A stretch of DNA of 64,000 nucleotides from Stenotrophomonas sp. SAM-B (GCF_013387485.1 NZ_JABBXB010000012.1:1-64000), one strand, 5' to 3'. Shown: positions 8,897 through 21,400, counted from the stretch's first letter. The notes: generated by a model from the sequence alone, not told the origin. Numbers and translations: made by a program.

Positions 8897-8955
8897 GAAT
8901 TTCTTGAAATCTGCACGGCCTCCCTGCTGCGCACGCCTCAGATTTGAAGAAATTC
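8897..8955. repeat. 17-bp inverted repeat in the dnaN-recF gap
   Basis: The left arm GAATTTCTTGAAATCTG (8897-8913) and the right arm CAGATTTGAAGAAATTC (8939-8955) match at 16 of 17 positions across a 25-base loop. A partial third copy (GAATTCGAAGAAATG) lies near 8837. The arms are AT-rich in a GC-rich setting. The function is unknown: a protein-binding dyad or a structured element of the origin region. Confidence 0.6.
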
Positions 8956-8994
8956 AGCGGGTTTCCGCATCGCGATGCTGCTCATCCAGTGACA

Positions 8995-9010
8995 TGTTCC
9001 ACGTGGCGCG
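8995..9010. promoter_or_regulatory. Degenerate parS-like site 3
   Basis: TGTTCCACGTGGCGCG keeps the left arm and the CACGTGG core but loses the right arm. It is included because it lies inside a cluster of better sites; binding strength is doubtful. Confidence 0.4.
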
Positions 9011-9175
9011 CCGTATGTGCCCAACTCGGCCTGGGCGGCGGTACCGCAGCGGCCGGTCTCTTGTGGTGGCTCGCACCCTTGGATGGATGCCTTTGGGGGC
9101 CCGGATGCCTTTTGGGCCCAGACATCCTGCAGGAAGAGTCGACATCTCCACCGCAGTCCACTCTGCGCGAGGCGG

Positions 9176-9191
9176 TGTCCCACGTGGAACC
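9176..9191. promoter_or_regulatory. parS-like ParB site 4 (one mismatch)
   Basis: TGTCCCACGTGGAACC has one mismatch in the left arm of the 14-bp core. It lies about 70 bp before the recF start. Confidence 0.7.
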
Positions 9192-9259
9192 AGGGCAATG
9201 CAGTAAGCTGATCGATTCCCCCTACCCGTCTGCCGCCCCGTGCGGCGTTGATCTCCCGC

Positions 9260-12930
<3,671 letters not shown>

Positions 12931-13003
12931 CACAATCGGGGACGGGCCGGCCGGGTGCGACCTGCACCCTGGCCGGCCATCGCTCCCCGATGCCAGGAAT
13001 CCG

Positions 13004-13855
13004 ATGTCTGCAACCACCCCGGCGTCCATGACGCCTCCGCTGCCCCCTGCCGTTCCGTCATCGCCGCGTACGCCGGGTTCCCCGCTCGCGGGCTTCTTCA
13101 TCGACCTGGGCATCGGCGCAGCGGTACTGCTGTCGCTGAGCCTGATCGGCGGGCTGATCTGGGGGTTGTATCGCGGCGCGACCGTGGGTTACCAAGCCGC
13201 CCGCAACGGCGCGGATGCGTCCGCCGTGGCGGATCTGGCCCAACAGCTGGGCCAACCGGGTGCACTTGCCCAGATCCTGATGGCACTGGGCGCCACCGGT
13301 GGCGCGGCGCTGGTGCTGTACTTCTTCCGTCGCCGGGCCACGCCCGCCGAACGTGCACTGTCCTTCCAGGCCGCGCGTCGCCCCTCGACATGGGGTTGGA
13401 CGTTGCTGGTCGCCACCGCTGTGATCATCGGCAGCAACCTGATCGCCTGGCTGGCCAAACAGGCCGGCATCGAGCCGGTCCCAACCAACCTTGCGCTGAT
13501 GGAACAGGCGATCACGCGCTTCCCGTGGTTCCTTGCTCTGTTTGCCGTCGTGCTCGCGCCGGCCTATGAAGAGCTGCTGTTCCGCCGTGTCCTGTTCGGT
13601 CGCCTGTGGCAGGCCGGCCGTCCGGCGCTGGGCATCGTCCTGAGCAGCCTGGCCTTCGCCCTCGTGCATGAAATCCCCGGCACGAGTGCCAACGGCCCGT
13701 GGGAAATCGCTCAGCTGTGGCTCGTCTACGGCGCCATGGGCGCAGCCTTCGCCTGGTTGTACCAGCGCACCGGTACCCTCTGGGCCCCGATCGCCGCACA
13801 TGGGTTGAACAACGGCATCGCGCTGGTGGCGCTGATGTTCCTGGGCATCCAATGA
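13004..13855 (+). CDS. CPBP-family intramembrane metalloprotease
   Basis: A 283-residue multi-spanning membrane protein of the CAAX-protease/bacteriocin-processing (CPBP, Abi) family. The family motifs are present: EExxxR (YEELLFRRVLFGRL), then FALVHEIPG, and a C-terminal AAHGLNNGIALV, which together form the putative metal site. The N-terminal ~25 residues are proline/serine-rich and probably cytoplasmic. Substrates are not known for most bacterial members. It is followed, in the same direction, by an M48 metalloprotease lipoprotein 71 bp away, so the pair may act in envelope quality control; this is inference. Confidence 0.85.
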   Translation: MSATTPASMTPPLPPAVPSSPRTPGSPLAGFFIDLGIGAAVLLSLSLIGGLIWGLYRGATVGYQAARNGADASAVADLAQQLGQPGALAQILMALGATGGAALVLYFFRRRATPAERALSFQAARRPSTWGWTLLVATAVIIGSNLIAWLAKQAGIEPVPTNLALMEQAITRFPWFLALFAVVLAPAYEELLFRRVLFGRLWQAGRPALGIVLSSLAFALVHEIPGTSANGPWEIAQLWLVYGAMGAAFAWLYQRTGTLWAPIAAHGLNNGIALVALMFLGIQ

Positions 13856-13926
13856 TCGATGCGCGGCTTGACGAAAATTTACGTCGCCGCGTTCCACACT
13901 GCGCACATGAACACGGGGGATCGCAC

Positions 13927-14733
13927 ATGAAACCAGTGCTGTTGGGAATTGCCATCGCCATGCTGGTGAGCGCGTGCGCCACCACGACCTCGCCGACGGG
14001 CCGCCGCCAGATGGTCGGCGGGGTGTCGCAGGCCGAACTGGATCAGCTCGGCGCGCAGGCATTTACCGAAACCAAGTCCAAGGGCACGCTCAGCAAGGAT
14101 CCGAAGCAGACGGCCTACGTGCAGTGCGTGGTCAATGCCCTGGTCGCCCAGCTGCCCCAACAGTACCGTGGCGTACGGTGGGAAACAGCGCTGATGGTCG
14201 ACAAGGAACCCAACGCGTTCGCCCTGCCCGGCGGCAAGGTCGGGGTCAACACCGGCATCTTCACCGTCGCCAAGAACCAGGATCAGCTGGCCGCGGTGAT
14301 CGGCCACGAGATCGGGCATGTCATCTCGCGCCACCACGAAGAACGCATCACCCGGCAGATGGGCGCGCAGACCGGCCTGTCGGTGCTCGGCGCCCTCGCG
14401 GGCGCGGCGTACGGCGAGGGGGCGGCCAGCACGGTCAACCAGCTCGGTGGCGCTGGCGCCCAGGCAGCCTTCCTGCTGCCAGGGTCGCGCACCCAGGAAA
14501 GCGAGGCCGATATCGTCGGCCAGCGCCTGATGGCCGAGGCCGGTTTCAACCCGGCGCAGGCGGTCGATCTGTGGCAGAACATGATGGCGGCCAGTGGCGG
14601 CCGATCACCGCAGTGGCTGTCCACCCACCCCGATCCAGCCAACCGCATCCGCGAATTGCAGCGAGACGCGCCGTCCCTGAGTGGTGTATACCAACAGGCC
14701 CAGGCAGCCGGGCGGCGGCCGAAGTGCGGCTGA
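13927..14733 (+). CDS. M48-family metalloprotease lipoprotein
   Basis: A 268-residue zinc metalloprotease anchored by a lipoprotein signal (LVSACATT lipobox near residue 17). The catalytic HEIGH is at residues 127-131 and the third zinc ligand lies in ESEAD (about 191-195). The family helix THPDPANRIRELQ is near the end. It resembles the LoiP/YggG group of outer-membrane M48 proteases, which degrade misfolded envelope proteins, rather than HtpX, as it has no further membrane segments. I chose the ATG at 13927, which opens directly into the signal sequence. Confidence 0.88.
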   Translation: MKPVLLGIAIAMLVSACATTTSPTGRRQMVGGVSQAELDQLGAQAFTETKSKGTLSKDPKQTAYVQCVVNALVAQLPQQYRGVRWETALMVDKEPNAFALPGGKVGVNTGIFTVAKNQDQLAAVIGHEIGHVISRHHEERITRQMGAQTGLSVLGALAGAAYGEGAASTVNQLGGAGAQAAFLLPGSRTQESEADIVGQRLMAEAGFNPAQAVDLWQNMMAASGGRSPQWLSTHPDPANRIRELQRDAPSLSGVYQQAQAAGRRPKCG

Positions 14734-14875
14734 TGCCCCCGTATGCGACCAAAAGATGCTGTATTGCAGCATCGGAAACGATTTCTCACGCCATCAGTTT
14801 CTGATACGTTTGGCGGCTCAGATTTTTCTGACAGTCCGTTTTGATGCCGCTGCGGCGGTTCGATCGAGGTGAAAG

Positions 14876-16072
14876 ATGATTTTCAGCAATCACAAGCAAG
14901 CCGTCCTTTCCGTCCTCATCGCGACCGCTGTAAGTGGCGCCATGATCACCGATGCCTTTGCCCAGGCCCGCTCCTCCGAGCGCGGTGCCCGCGGTGGGAA
15001 GAAGCAGGCCAAGGCCGAAGTGCTCTACCCGAACGCAACCCGCCAGGAGCCGGAGCAGAAGTCCTCGGCCAAGGTCGGCCCGAAGCTGCAGAAGCTGATT
15101 GACAGTTACAACGATCAGAAGTTCCCGGAAACCCGCGCGCAGGCCGAAGAGATCCTGGCCAACCCGGCCGCGAACAACTACGACAAGTCGCTCGCCGCGC
15201 AGCTGGCCTCGCAGGCCGCCTACCAGCTCGACGACAACGTCGCTGCCAAGAAGTACCTCGAGCAGGTGCTGCAGCTCGGTGGGCTGGACAACAACGGCCA
15301 CTACCAGTCGATGCTGATGCTCGGCCAGCTGCAGCTGCAGGACGACCAGACCAACGAAGGCCTGGCCACGCTGGACAAGTATTTCGCCGAGACCAAGTCG
15401 AGCAAGCCCGAAGAACTGATCGCCAAGGGCCAGGCGCTGTACCAGGCCGAGCGTTACGCCGAGGCCATCCCGGTGCTGCAGCAGGCCATCGCCGGCTCGT
15501 CGGAGCCGAAGGACAGCTGGAACCAGCTGCTGATGGCTGCCATGGCCGAAGGCGGCCAGACCGGTGAAGCGGTCAAGCAGGCCGAAGCCCTGGCCGCAAA
15601 GAACCCGAACGACAAGAAAGCCCAGCTGAACCTGGCCAGCATGTACATGCAGGCCGACCAGATGGACAAGGCCGGCGCGGTGATGGGCAAGCTCTACACC
15701 GCCGGCCAGCTGACCGACGAGCGCGAGTACAAGCAGCTGTACTCGATCTACGCCAACAGCGAGAACAAAGAAAAGGACGTCATTGCCGTTATCAATGATG
15801 GCCTGCAGAAAAACATCCTGAAGCCGGATTATCAGGTATACCTGGCACTGGCCCAGGCGTACTACTACTCCGACCCGCAGCAGGCGGACAAGGCGATCGA
15901 GGCGTGGCAGAAGGCTGCCCCGCTTTCCAAGGACGGCGAGACCTACCTGAATCTGGCACGCGTGCTGCATTCGGAAGGTCGCATTCCGGAGGCCAGGCAG
16001 GCCGCCCAGCAAGCGCTGGCGAAGGGTGTGAAGAACCAGGCGGATGCCAAGAAAATCATCAACCTGAAGTAA
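14876..16072 (+). CDS. Secreted tetratricopeptide-repeat protein
   Basis: A 398-residue protein with a signal peptide (SVLIATAVSGAMITDAFA) and a GAGGTG ribosome-binding site. The mature part is helical TPR-like repeats, visible as LYQAERYAEAIPVLQQAI, AQLNLASMYMQADQMDKA and YLNLARVLHSEGRIPEARQAAQQAL. It is predicted periplasmic. It lies directly upstream of tonB-exbB-exbD in the same direction, so a role in the TonB system as scaffold or assembly factor is plausible, but no activity can be read from the sequence. It is separated from tonB by a long stem-loop and an internal promoter. Confidence 0.8.
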   Translation: MIFSNHKQAVLSVLIATAVSGAMITDAFAQARSSERGARGGKKQAKAEVLYPNATRQEPEQKSSAKVGPKLQKLIDSYNDQKFPETRAQAEEILANPAANNYDKSLAAQLASQAAYQLDDNVAAKKYLEQVLQLGGLDNNGHYQSMLMLGQLQLQDDQTNEGLATLDKYFAETKSSKPEELIAKGQALYQAERYAEAIPVLQQAIAGSSEPKDSWNQLLMAAMAEGGQTGEAVKQAEALAAKNPNDKKAQLNLASMYMQADQMDKAGAVMGKLYTAGQLTDEREYKQLYSIYANSENKEKDVIAVINDGLQKNILKPDYQVYLALAQAYYYSDPQQADKAIEAWQKAAPLSKDGETYLNLARVLHSEGRIPEARQAAQQALAKGVKNQADAKKIINLK

Positions 16073-16085
16073 GTAGGAATAACGC

Positions 16086-16132
16086 CTGAATGCCTGCAGA
16101 AGTGATGCGCAGGCGCTCAGGATTGGTATAAG
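16086..16132 (+). promoter_or_regulatory. Stem-loop and extended -10 promoter before tonB
   Basis: An interrupted stem (CCTGA and TGCCTGC on the left, GCAGGCG and TCAGG on the right, 16086-16120) lies just after the TPR gene. It has no T run. An extended -10, TGGTATAAG (16124-16132), follows at once. The hairpin may end or trim the upstream transcript while the -10 starts tonB. Confidence 0.45.
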
Positions 16133-16218
16133 CTTGGAGGTTCCTGCGGTGTCATGCACCGCTGATCATGGGCTACCTGTCCCCGGGTATCCCGGCCCCA
16201 CTAATGAGCTCTTGGCGC

Positions 16219-16887
16219 ATGACGGAACAACTAGTCGTTCACAGGTACGAACAACGCGATGACACCGGCCTCTCCTGGCCGCGTATCGTGGGTATCGCTT
16301 TTGTAATCGCACTGCATCTCGCCGCCTTCATGATGCTTCTGATCCCGGCTGTGGCTCCCAAGGCCGTGGCGGAGAAAGAACGCAACATCATGGTGACCCT
16401 GGTCGACGCTCCGCCGCCGCCCCCACCGCCGCCGCCGCCGCCGCCGCCGGATGACACCCCGCCGCCGCCGGTAAAGAACCTGTCGCCGCCGAAGCCGTCC
16501 CCGGTTCCGCCGCCGCCGCAGGCTCCAGTGGTCGATATCCCGGACCCGCGTCCGACCGACATCGTCACGCCGCCTTCGCCGCCGTCGCCGCCGCAGCCCC
16601 CGAGCACCATCGAGGCAAGCGTCGACATCTCGTCGAAGAACATGAACCCCCCGCGTTACCCGCCGGCAGCGTTCCGTGCTGGTATCCAGGGTGAAGTCAT
16701 CCTGATCATTGACGTCGATGCCAATGGCAACGTCACCAATGTGTCGGTCGAGAAGTCCAGCCGTAACCGTGACCTCGATCGCGCCGCCATGGAAGCAGCT
16801 CGCAAGTGGAGCTTCCGTTCCGCGGAATCGGGCGGGAAGAAGGTCGCAGGTCGCGTTCGCGTCCCGGTCAACTTTGCGCTGAACTGA
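16219..16887 (+). CDS. tonB: Energy transducer TonB
   Basis: A 222-residue TonB that couples the inner-membrane proton gradient to outer-membrane receptors. One N-terminal TM (VGIAFVIALHLAAFMMLLI) retains the essential histidine. A proline-rich periplasmic spacer follows, containing 13 consecutive prolines. The C-terminal TonB domain has RYPPAAFRAGIQGEVILIIDV. I start at MTEQLVVHRYEQ because the cytoplasmic tail is then short as in xanthomonad TonB; ATGs at 16168 and 16204 would add an unusual leader. It is followed by exbB, exbD1 and exbD2, and would serve the three TonB receptors in this window among others. Confidence 0.92.
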   Translation: MTEQLVVHRYEQRDDTGLSWPRIVGIAFVIALHLAAFMMLLIPAVAPKAVAEKERNIMVTLVDAPPPPPPPPPPPPPDDTPPPPVKNLSPPKPSPVPPPPQAPVVDIPDPRPTDIVTPPSPPSPPQPPSTIEASVDISSKNMNPPRYPPAAFRAGIQGEVILIIDVDANGNVTNVSVEKSSRNRDLDRAAMEAARKWSFRSAESGGKKVAGRVRVPVNFALN

Positions 16888-16973
16888 TAGTGGCCGGTGG
16901 CCCGCCGGCCACCGCCTCTAGCGGTTATTTCTAGCAATACCCTTTATCACCACACACAACAAAGGTAAGCGTC

Positions 16974-17732
16974 ATGCTGCAGGAACTTTTCATCGCCGCT
17001 GCTGCCGGGGGCAACTCCAACGCCCTGTCGCAGATGGGCTTCGAGCACCTGATCCACGAGATGACCACCCAGCCGGGTGACTTCGCGGTCTCCTGGGTCG
17101 TGCTGCTGACCCTGATCATCATGTCGGCCATGTCCTGGTACTGGACCGTCATCAACATCTTCCGCGCTGCCCGTCTGAAGGCCGCCGCCGACAAGGTCAC
17201 CAGCCTGTTCTGGGATACCCCGAACGCGCAGGACGCCATCCGTGCGATGGAAGAACAGCCGGCTTCGGAGCCCTTCTCCAAGATCGCTCTGGACGCTGCA
17301 CAGGCTGCTGCGCACCACCAGCGTTCGGAAGGCGGCACCTCGGGTGGCCTGGGTGAAAACCTGAGCCGTTCGGAGTTCGTCGATCGCGCCCTGCGTCAGG
17401 CCGTGACCCGCGAAAGCAACAACCTGCAGTCGGGCATGACCCTGCTGGCCACCGTCGGCGCAACCGCTCCGTTCGTGGGTCTGCTGGGTACCGTGTGGGG
17501 CATCTACGGCGCGCTGATCAAGATCGGTGCCACCGGTTCCGCCTCGATCGACGCCGTTGCCGGCCCGGTGGGTGAAGCACTGATCATGACCGCCATCGGT
17601 CTGTTCGTGGCTATCCCGGCCGTGTTCGCCTTCAACTTCTTCAGCAAGATCAACAGCGCCACGATCAGCAAGTTCGATACGTTCGCTCACGACCTGCACG
17701 ACTTCTTCGCCACCGGTTCGCGCGTTCGCTAA
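16974..17732 (+). CDS. exbB: TonB-system proton channel ExbB
   Basis: A 252-residue MotA/TolQ/ExbB proton-channel protein. The first membrane segment is VVLLTLIIMSAMSWYWTVI. The signature stretch is LLATVGATAPFVGLLGTVWGIY, followed by EALIMTAIGLFVAIPAVFAFN with the channel-lining threonine. ExbB forms a pentamer around an ExbD dimer and drives TonB. It lies between tonB and the two exbD genes, all co-directional. In Xanthomonas campestris the corresponding tonB, exbB and exbD1 are needed for iron uptake. Confidence 0.95.
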   Translation: MLQELFIAAAAGGNSNALSQMGFEHLIHEMTTQPGDFAVSWVVLLTLIIMSAMSWYWTVINIFRAARLKAAADKVTSLFWDTPNAQDAIRAMEEQPASEPFSKIALDAAQAAAHHQRSEGGTSGGLGENLSRSEFVDRALRQAVTRESNNLQSGMTLLATVGATAPFVGLLGTVWGIYGALIKIGATGSASIDAVAGPVGEALIMTAIGLFVAIPAVFAFNFFSKINSATISKFDTFAHDLHDFFATGSRVR

Positions 17733-17789
17733 TAGCGACGCGCGTCACCCAGCGAGAACGTAGTCAACACGATCTAGACGGAGCCCGTT

Positions 17790-18215
17790 ATGGCTTTCAG
17801 TAGTGGTAACAGCGGCGGCCCCATGGCCGACATCAACGTTACGCCCCTCGTGGACGTGATGCTGGTGCTGCTGATCATCTTCATCATCACGGCGCCCCTG
17901 ATGTCCCACAAGGTCAAGGTGGATCTGCCTGAGGCCAACCTGGTGCAGAATCCGGAAGACGCTGAAAAGCGGGCGAGCCCGATCACCTTGGCAGTCAAGG
18001 AAGACGGCTCGATCTACTGGAACGACGAGGAAATCGACAAGCAGACGCTCGAGTCTCGCTTGGCGACCGCCGCCCAGCAGACCCCGCAGCCGCCCCTCAA
18101 CCTGCGTGGTGACCGCACCACCAAGATGCGCGTCATCAATGAGATGACGAAGATCGCGCAGGAACAGGGCATGCTCGACGTGGGCTTCGTCGCCACCAAA
18201 GAGAAGGGGCAGTAA
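17790..18215 (+). CDS. exbD1: TonB-system protein ExbD (copy 1)
   Basis: A 141-residue ExbD/TolR protein. The N-terminus has the family motif [23 protein letters not shown], one TM helix holding the essential aspartate (VDVMLV), then a periplasmic domain. It pairs with ExbB. It starts with the same first residues (MAFS) as the next gene, pointing to tandem duplication followed by divergence of the periplasmic part. Confidence 0.93.
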   Translation: MAFSSGNSGGPMADINVTPLVDVMLVLLIIFIITAPLMSHKVKVDLPEANLVQNPEDAEKRASPITLAVKEDGSIYWNDEEIDKQTLESRLATAAQQTPQPPLNLRGDRTTKMRVINEMTKIAQEQGMLDVGFVATKEKGQ

Positions 18216-18218
18216 GCC

Positions 18219-18632
18219 ATGGCATTCAGTACTGGTGGTAGCCGCGGCCCCATGGCCGACATCAACGTCACGCCCCTCGTGGACGTGATGCTGGTGCTCC
18301 TGATCATCTTCATCGTCACCGCGCCGATCATGACGTACCCGATCGCCGTTGACCTGCCGCAGCGCGTGCTCAACCCACCGCCGGTGACTGTCGAACCGCC
18401 GCCGCCGATCGAGCTGAAGGTGGACGCCAGCAACCAGGTGTCGTGGAACAACAGCCCCGTGGCTGTGGGCGAACTGCAGCAGCGTATGGAGCAGGAAGTC
18501 CAGCGTGATCCGACCAACCAGCCGGAACTGCGCATCGATGCCAGCCCGGACTCCGAGTACGACGTGATGGCCAAGGTGTTGGCTGCCGCGAAGAATGCTC
18601 AGATGAAGAAGATCGGCTTCGTGCAGCAGTAA
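18219..18632 (+). CDS. exbD2: TonB-system protein ExbD (copy 2)
   Basis: A 137-residue second ExbD, 3 bases after exbD1. The TM segment with its aspartate is kept ([20 protein letters not shown]) while the periplasmic domain differs (proline-rich after residue 45). In Xanthomonas campestris pv. campestris exbD2 is dispensable for ferric iron uptake but required for pectate-related plant responses. That is of interest beside the pectin genes in this window; a shared function here is inference. A strong terminator follows. Confidence 0.93.
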   Translation: MAFSTGGSRGPMADINVTPLVDVMLVLLIIFIVTAPIMTYPIAVDLPQRVLNPPPVTVEPPPPIELKVDASNQVSWNNSPVAVGELQQRMEQEVQRDPTNQPELRIDASPDSEYDVMAKVLAAAKNAQMKKIGFVQQ

Positions 18633-18663
18633 TACGCAAGACGCAGTCATGACGCGACTGGAA

Positions 18664-18693
18664 AACGCCCCTGGAAACAGGGGCGTTTTTTTT
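18664..18693 (+). terminator. Terminator after exbD2
   Basis: The 10-bp stem AACGCCCCTG with CAGGGGCGTT, a GAAA tetraloop and a run of T form a textbook intrinsic terminator closing the tonB-exbB-exbD cluster. Confidence 0.95.
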
Positions 18694-18747
18694 GTGCCGC
18701 CGGCCGTGGATACGCGCCAGCGGCACGCCGCCCGCTATCATCCGGCC

Positions 18748-20208
18748 ATGCTCGCAACCTTCGACGTCTTCGGGGACTGGCTCGATGCCATCCCCCACCT
18801 GCGCCCCCTGATGGTGGCGGCCTACATTCTCTATCTGCTGTGGCTGATCGGTTGGATCATGCTGCAGAAACGCGAGCCGGTCGCCACGCTGAGCTGGATT
18901 CTCTCGCTGGCCGCCCTGCCCTACCTGGGCCTCTTCATTTATTACCTGCTCGGCCCGCAGAAGGTGAAACGGCAGCGCCTGCGCCGTGGCCGTTCGCGCT
19001 CGGGCATGGAGCACTACAGCAGCGTCTGCCCCCCCGATGCGGACTGCACGGAGCTGGCCAAGATCGCCCAGGCCACCACCGGGCTGTCGCCGAGCTCGGC
19101 CACCGAAGTGGAGTGGCTGGTCGATGGTGCGGCGACCTACAGCGCACTGCTTGCCGCGGTGGCCACGGCCAAGGACCACCTGCACCTGGAGTACTACATC
19201 TTCAACCCGGACCACGCCGGCACCGCGTTGCGCGATGCGCTGACCGAGCGTGCGGCGGCCGGCGTGCGCGTGCGCCTGCTGCTGGATGCGGTCGGCTCGT
19301 CGTCCCTCCGCAAGCGCTTCCTGCAGCCGCTGCTGGATGCCGGTGCCGAAGTGGTCTGGTTCCATCCGCGGCAGCTGCTCAAGCCGTTCAAGCGGCCGTG
19401 GTTGAATCTGCGCACGCACCGCAAGCTGGTCATCATCGACGGCCTTCAGGCGTTCACCGGCGGCATCAACATCACCGATGAGGAAGACGAGAGCGTCCGC
19501 GCGGATGCGTATCGCGACCTGCACATGCGGCTACGGGGCCACGTGGTGCGCAGCCTGCAGCTGGTCTTCATCGAGGATTGGATCTACGCCACCGGCCAGG
19601 AGCCGGCGCGCTTCAACATCGCCCAGCTGTGGCCGGAGACGATGCCCAGCCGCAGCGAGGGCAGCATCAATGCGCAGGTGCTGGTGTCCGGTCCGGATTC
19701 GTCGTGGGAGACCATCCATCGGCTGCATGTCGCGGCGATCCATGAAGCGAAGGAGCGGGTCTGGCTGGTCACGCCCTACTTCGTTCCCGGCGAGGCCGCG
19801 CGCATGGCGCTCACCTCGGCCGCGCTCGGCGGCCTGGACGTGCGTCTGCTGGTGCCCAAGATGAGCGACTCCTGGTTCGTCACCCAGGCCGCGCGTTCCT
19901 ACTTCGACGAGCTGCTGCAGGCAGGCGTCAAGATCTACGAGTATGGCCCGCGCATGCTGCACACGAAGGCGTTCATCGCCGATGACGACGTCTGCATCGT
20001 CGGCAGTGCCAACTTCGACCACCGCAGTTTCCGGCTCAACTTCGAGCTCTCGATGATGATCAGCGATACCGGCCGGGTGGCCGCGCTGGCCGAGATCCTG
20101 CTTGCCGAGTACAGCAGCGCTTCGCCGGTGCGCAACGACCGCCAGCGCTCGCTGTGGCGGCACCGCGTCCCGGAGGCGTTCGCGCGGCTGGCCTCGCCGC
20201 TGCTGTAG
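18748..20208 (+). CDS. cls: Cardiolipin synthase (phospholipase D family)
   Basis: A 486-residue membrane enzyme that joins two phosphatidylglycerols into cardiolipin. Two N-terminal TMs (LMVAAYILYLLWLIGWIML; SWILSLAALPYLGLFIYYLLG) precede two PLD catalytic motifs: HRKLVIID from residue 224 with the downstream GGINI, and HTKAFIADDD from residue 405 followed by GSANFDHRSF. Length and two-TM layout match E. coli ClsA. The ATG at 18748 is preferred over earlier in-frame codons, which would run through the exbD2 terminator. It stands alone between that terminator and a small membrane protein gene. Confidence 0.94.
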   Translation: MLATFDVFGDWLDAIPHLRPLMVAAYILYLLWLIGWIMLQKREPVATLSWILSLAALPYLGLFIYYLLGPQKVKRQRLRRGRSRSGMEHYSSVCPPDADCTELAKIAQATTGLSPSSATEVEWLVDGAATYSALLAAVATAKDHLHLEYYIFNPDHAGTALRDALTERAAAGVRVRLLLDAVGSSSLRKRFLQPLLDAGAEVVWFHPRQLLKPFKRPWLNLRTHRKLVIIDGLQAFTGGINITDEEDESVRADAYRDLHMRLRGHVVRSLQLVFIEDWIYATGQEPARFNIAQLWPETMPSRSEGSINAQVLVSGPDSSWETIHRLHVAAIHEAKERVWLVTPYFVPGEAARMALTSAALGGLDVRLLVPKMSDSWFVTQAARSYFDELLQAGVKIYEYGPRMLHTKAFIADDDVCIVGSANFDHRSFRLNFELSMMISDTGRVAALAEILLAEYSSASPVRNDRQRSLWRHRVPEAFARLASPLL

Positions 20209-20276
20209 CCGCCGCTCCCCGTGGAACCACACCGGGCGCCAGCGCTACACTGGCCCGGTCAATCGGGGAGAACGAC

Positions 20277-20537
20277 ATGTACTGGCTGTTTCTGCTGTTC
20301 GCGCTGGCCTGTTTCGGCATGGCGCTCAAGACCCCCCACATGGGGCTGATGGCGCTGTCGCTGCTGGGCACCCTGGTGTTCCTGCTGGCGTGGGTCCGCG
20401 GCCTCTACGTGGCCCGCTTCGGCGATGTGCAGCCCACCCGTGCGGCCATCACCGATCCCAACGAACTCCGTCGGCTGCGGGAGCTCGCCCTCCAGGCGCG
20501 CACCCCGACCGCTCAGGGTGAATCCGACCCCTCGTAG
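20277..20537 (+). CDS. Small membrane protein of unknown function
   Basis: An 86-residue protein with a good ribosome-binding site (GGGGAG, 7 bases before the ATG). Two hydrophobic segments ([16 protein letters not shown] and [18 protein letters not shown]) precede a polar C-terminus with [17 protein letters not shown] do not recognise the family. It ends 4 bases before pdxJ and is probably cotranscribed with it. Confidence 0.7.
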   Translation: MYWLFLLFALACFGMALKTPHMGLMALSLLGTLVFLLAWVRGLYVARFGDVQPTRAAITDPNELRRLRELALQARTPTAQGESDPS

Positions 20538-20541
20538 TGCC

Positions 20542-21285
20542 ATGACCCAACTCAGCGTCAACGTGAACAAGATCGCCGTCCTGCGCAACTCGCGCGGCGG
20601 TGCGGACCCGGACGTGCTGCAGGCCGCCCGTGCCTGCCTGGACGCCGGCGCGCACGGCATCACCGTGCACCCGCGCCCGGACCGTCGCCACATCCACGCC
20701 GAGGATGTGCTCGCGCTGTCCGCGTTGACGACCGAGCGCGGCGTGGAGTTCAACATCGAGGGCAACCCGTTCGCGCCCCCGCGTGAGGGCTATCCCGGGC
20801 TGCTGCCGCTGTGCGCGCAGACCCGCCCCGCCCAGGCCACCCTGGTGCCCGATGGCGACGGCCAGCTCACTTCCGACCACGGCTTCGATTTCGGCCGTGA
20901 TGCGCAGCGCCTGCGCCCGCTGATCGCCGAGCTGAAGACGTACGGCTGCCGGGTCAGCCTGTTCGTGGATGCGGGAAACCCCGACATCGCCCAGGCTGCG
21001 GCGATCGGTGCCGACCGCGTGGAGCTCTACACCGGCCCCTATGCCGAGGCGCATGCCGCCGGCGACGCCACGGCCATGCTGGCGCTGTTCGCGGATGCCG
21101 CCCGCCGCGCGCAGGCGGCCGGCCTGGGCGTCAACGCCGGGCACGACCTGTCGCAGGACAACCTGGCGGCGTTCCTGCAGGCGGTGCCCGACGTGCTGGA
21201 GGTCTCGATTGGCCATGCCCTGATCAGCGAGGCGCTGTACGCCGGGCTGGACGCCACGGTGAAGGGATATCTGCGGCTGCTCTGA
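20542..21285 (+). CDS. pdxJ: Pyridoxine 5'-phosphate synthase
   Basis: A 247-residue TIM-barrel enzyme of vitamin B6 synthesis that condenses 1-deoxyxylulose-5-phosphate with 3-amino-2-oxopropyl phosphate. Family signatures are [60 protein letters not shown] and the closing [16 protein letters not shown]. The length is typical (about 240-250). The start is the ATG giving [15 protein letters not shown]. It is four bases downstream of a small membrane protein gene. Confidence 0.96.
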   Translation: MTQLSVNVNKIAVLRNSRGGADPDVLQAARACLDAGAHGITVHPRPDRRHIHAEDVLALSALTTERGVEFNIEGNPFAPPREGYPGLLPLCAQTRPAQATLVPDGDGQLTSDHGFDFGRDAQRLRPLIAELKTYGCRVSLFVDAGNPDIAQAAAIGADRVELYTGPYAEAHAAGDATAMLALFADAARRAQAAGLGVNAGHDLSQDNLAAFLQAVPDVLEVSIGHALISEALYAGLDATVKGYLRLL

Positions 21286-21324
21286 TGCGGCGCGTATCCC
21301 CGCCGCGTAAGGGCCCCGCATCCG

Positions 21325-21349
21325 GTAGCAGCCGACCGTTGGTCGGCTC
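21325..21349 (+). repeat. GTAG-headed SMAG/REP palindrome
   Basis: GTAGC is followed by the perfect 8-bp stem AGCCGACC with GGTCGGCT and a GTT loop. It shares the GACC-GTT-GGTC stem core with the copy at 167-191, so the two belong to one family. It lies 39 bp past pdxJ. Confidence 0.75.
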
Positions 21350-21391
21350 AGCCGCCTGGTGACATGGCACGCCAGGCACCCGCCCAGACCC

Positions 21392-21400
21392 TGTGGATAA
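21392..21400 (-). promoter_or_regulatory. Isolated perfect DnaA box
   Basis: TGTGGATAA in the noncoding stretch between pdxJ and the radical SAM gene, 12.7 kb from the origin modules. A single box may be chance or a DnaA-titration or regulatory site. Confidence 0.4.

Noticed and set aside
14755..14773. GATGCTG/CAGCATC hairpin after the M48 gene as a terminator
   Set aside because: The stem is only 7 bp, with no T run; too weak to call.
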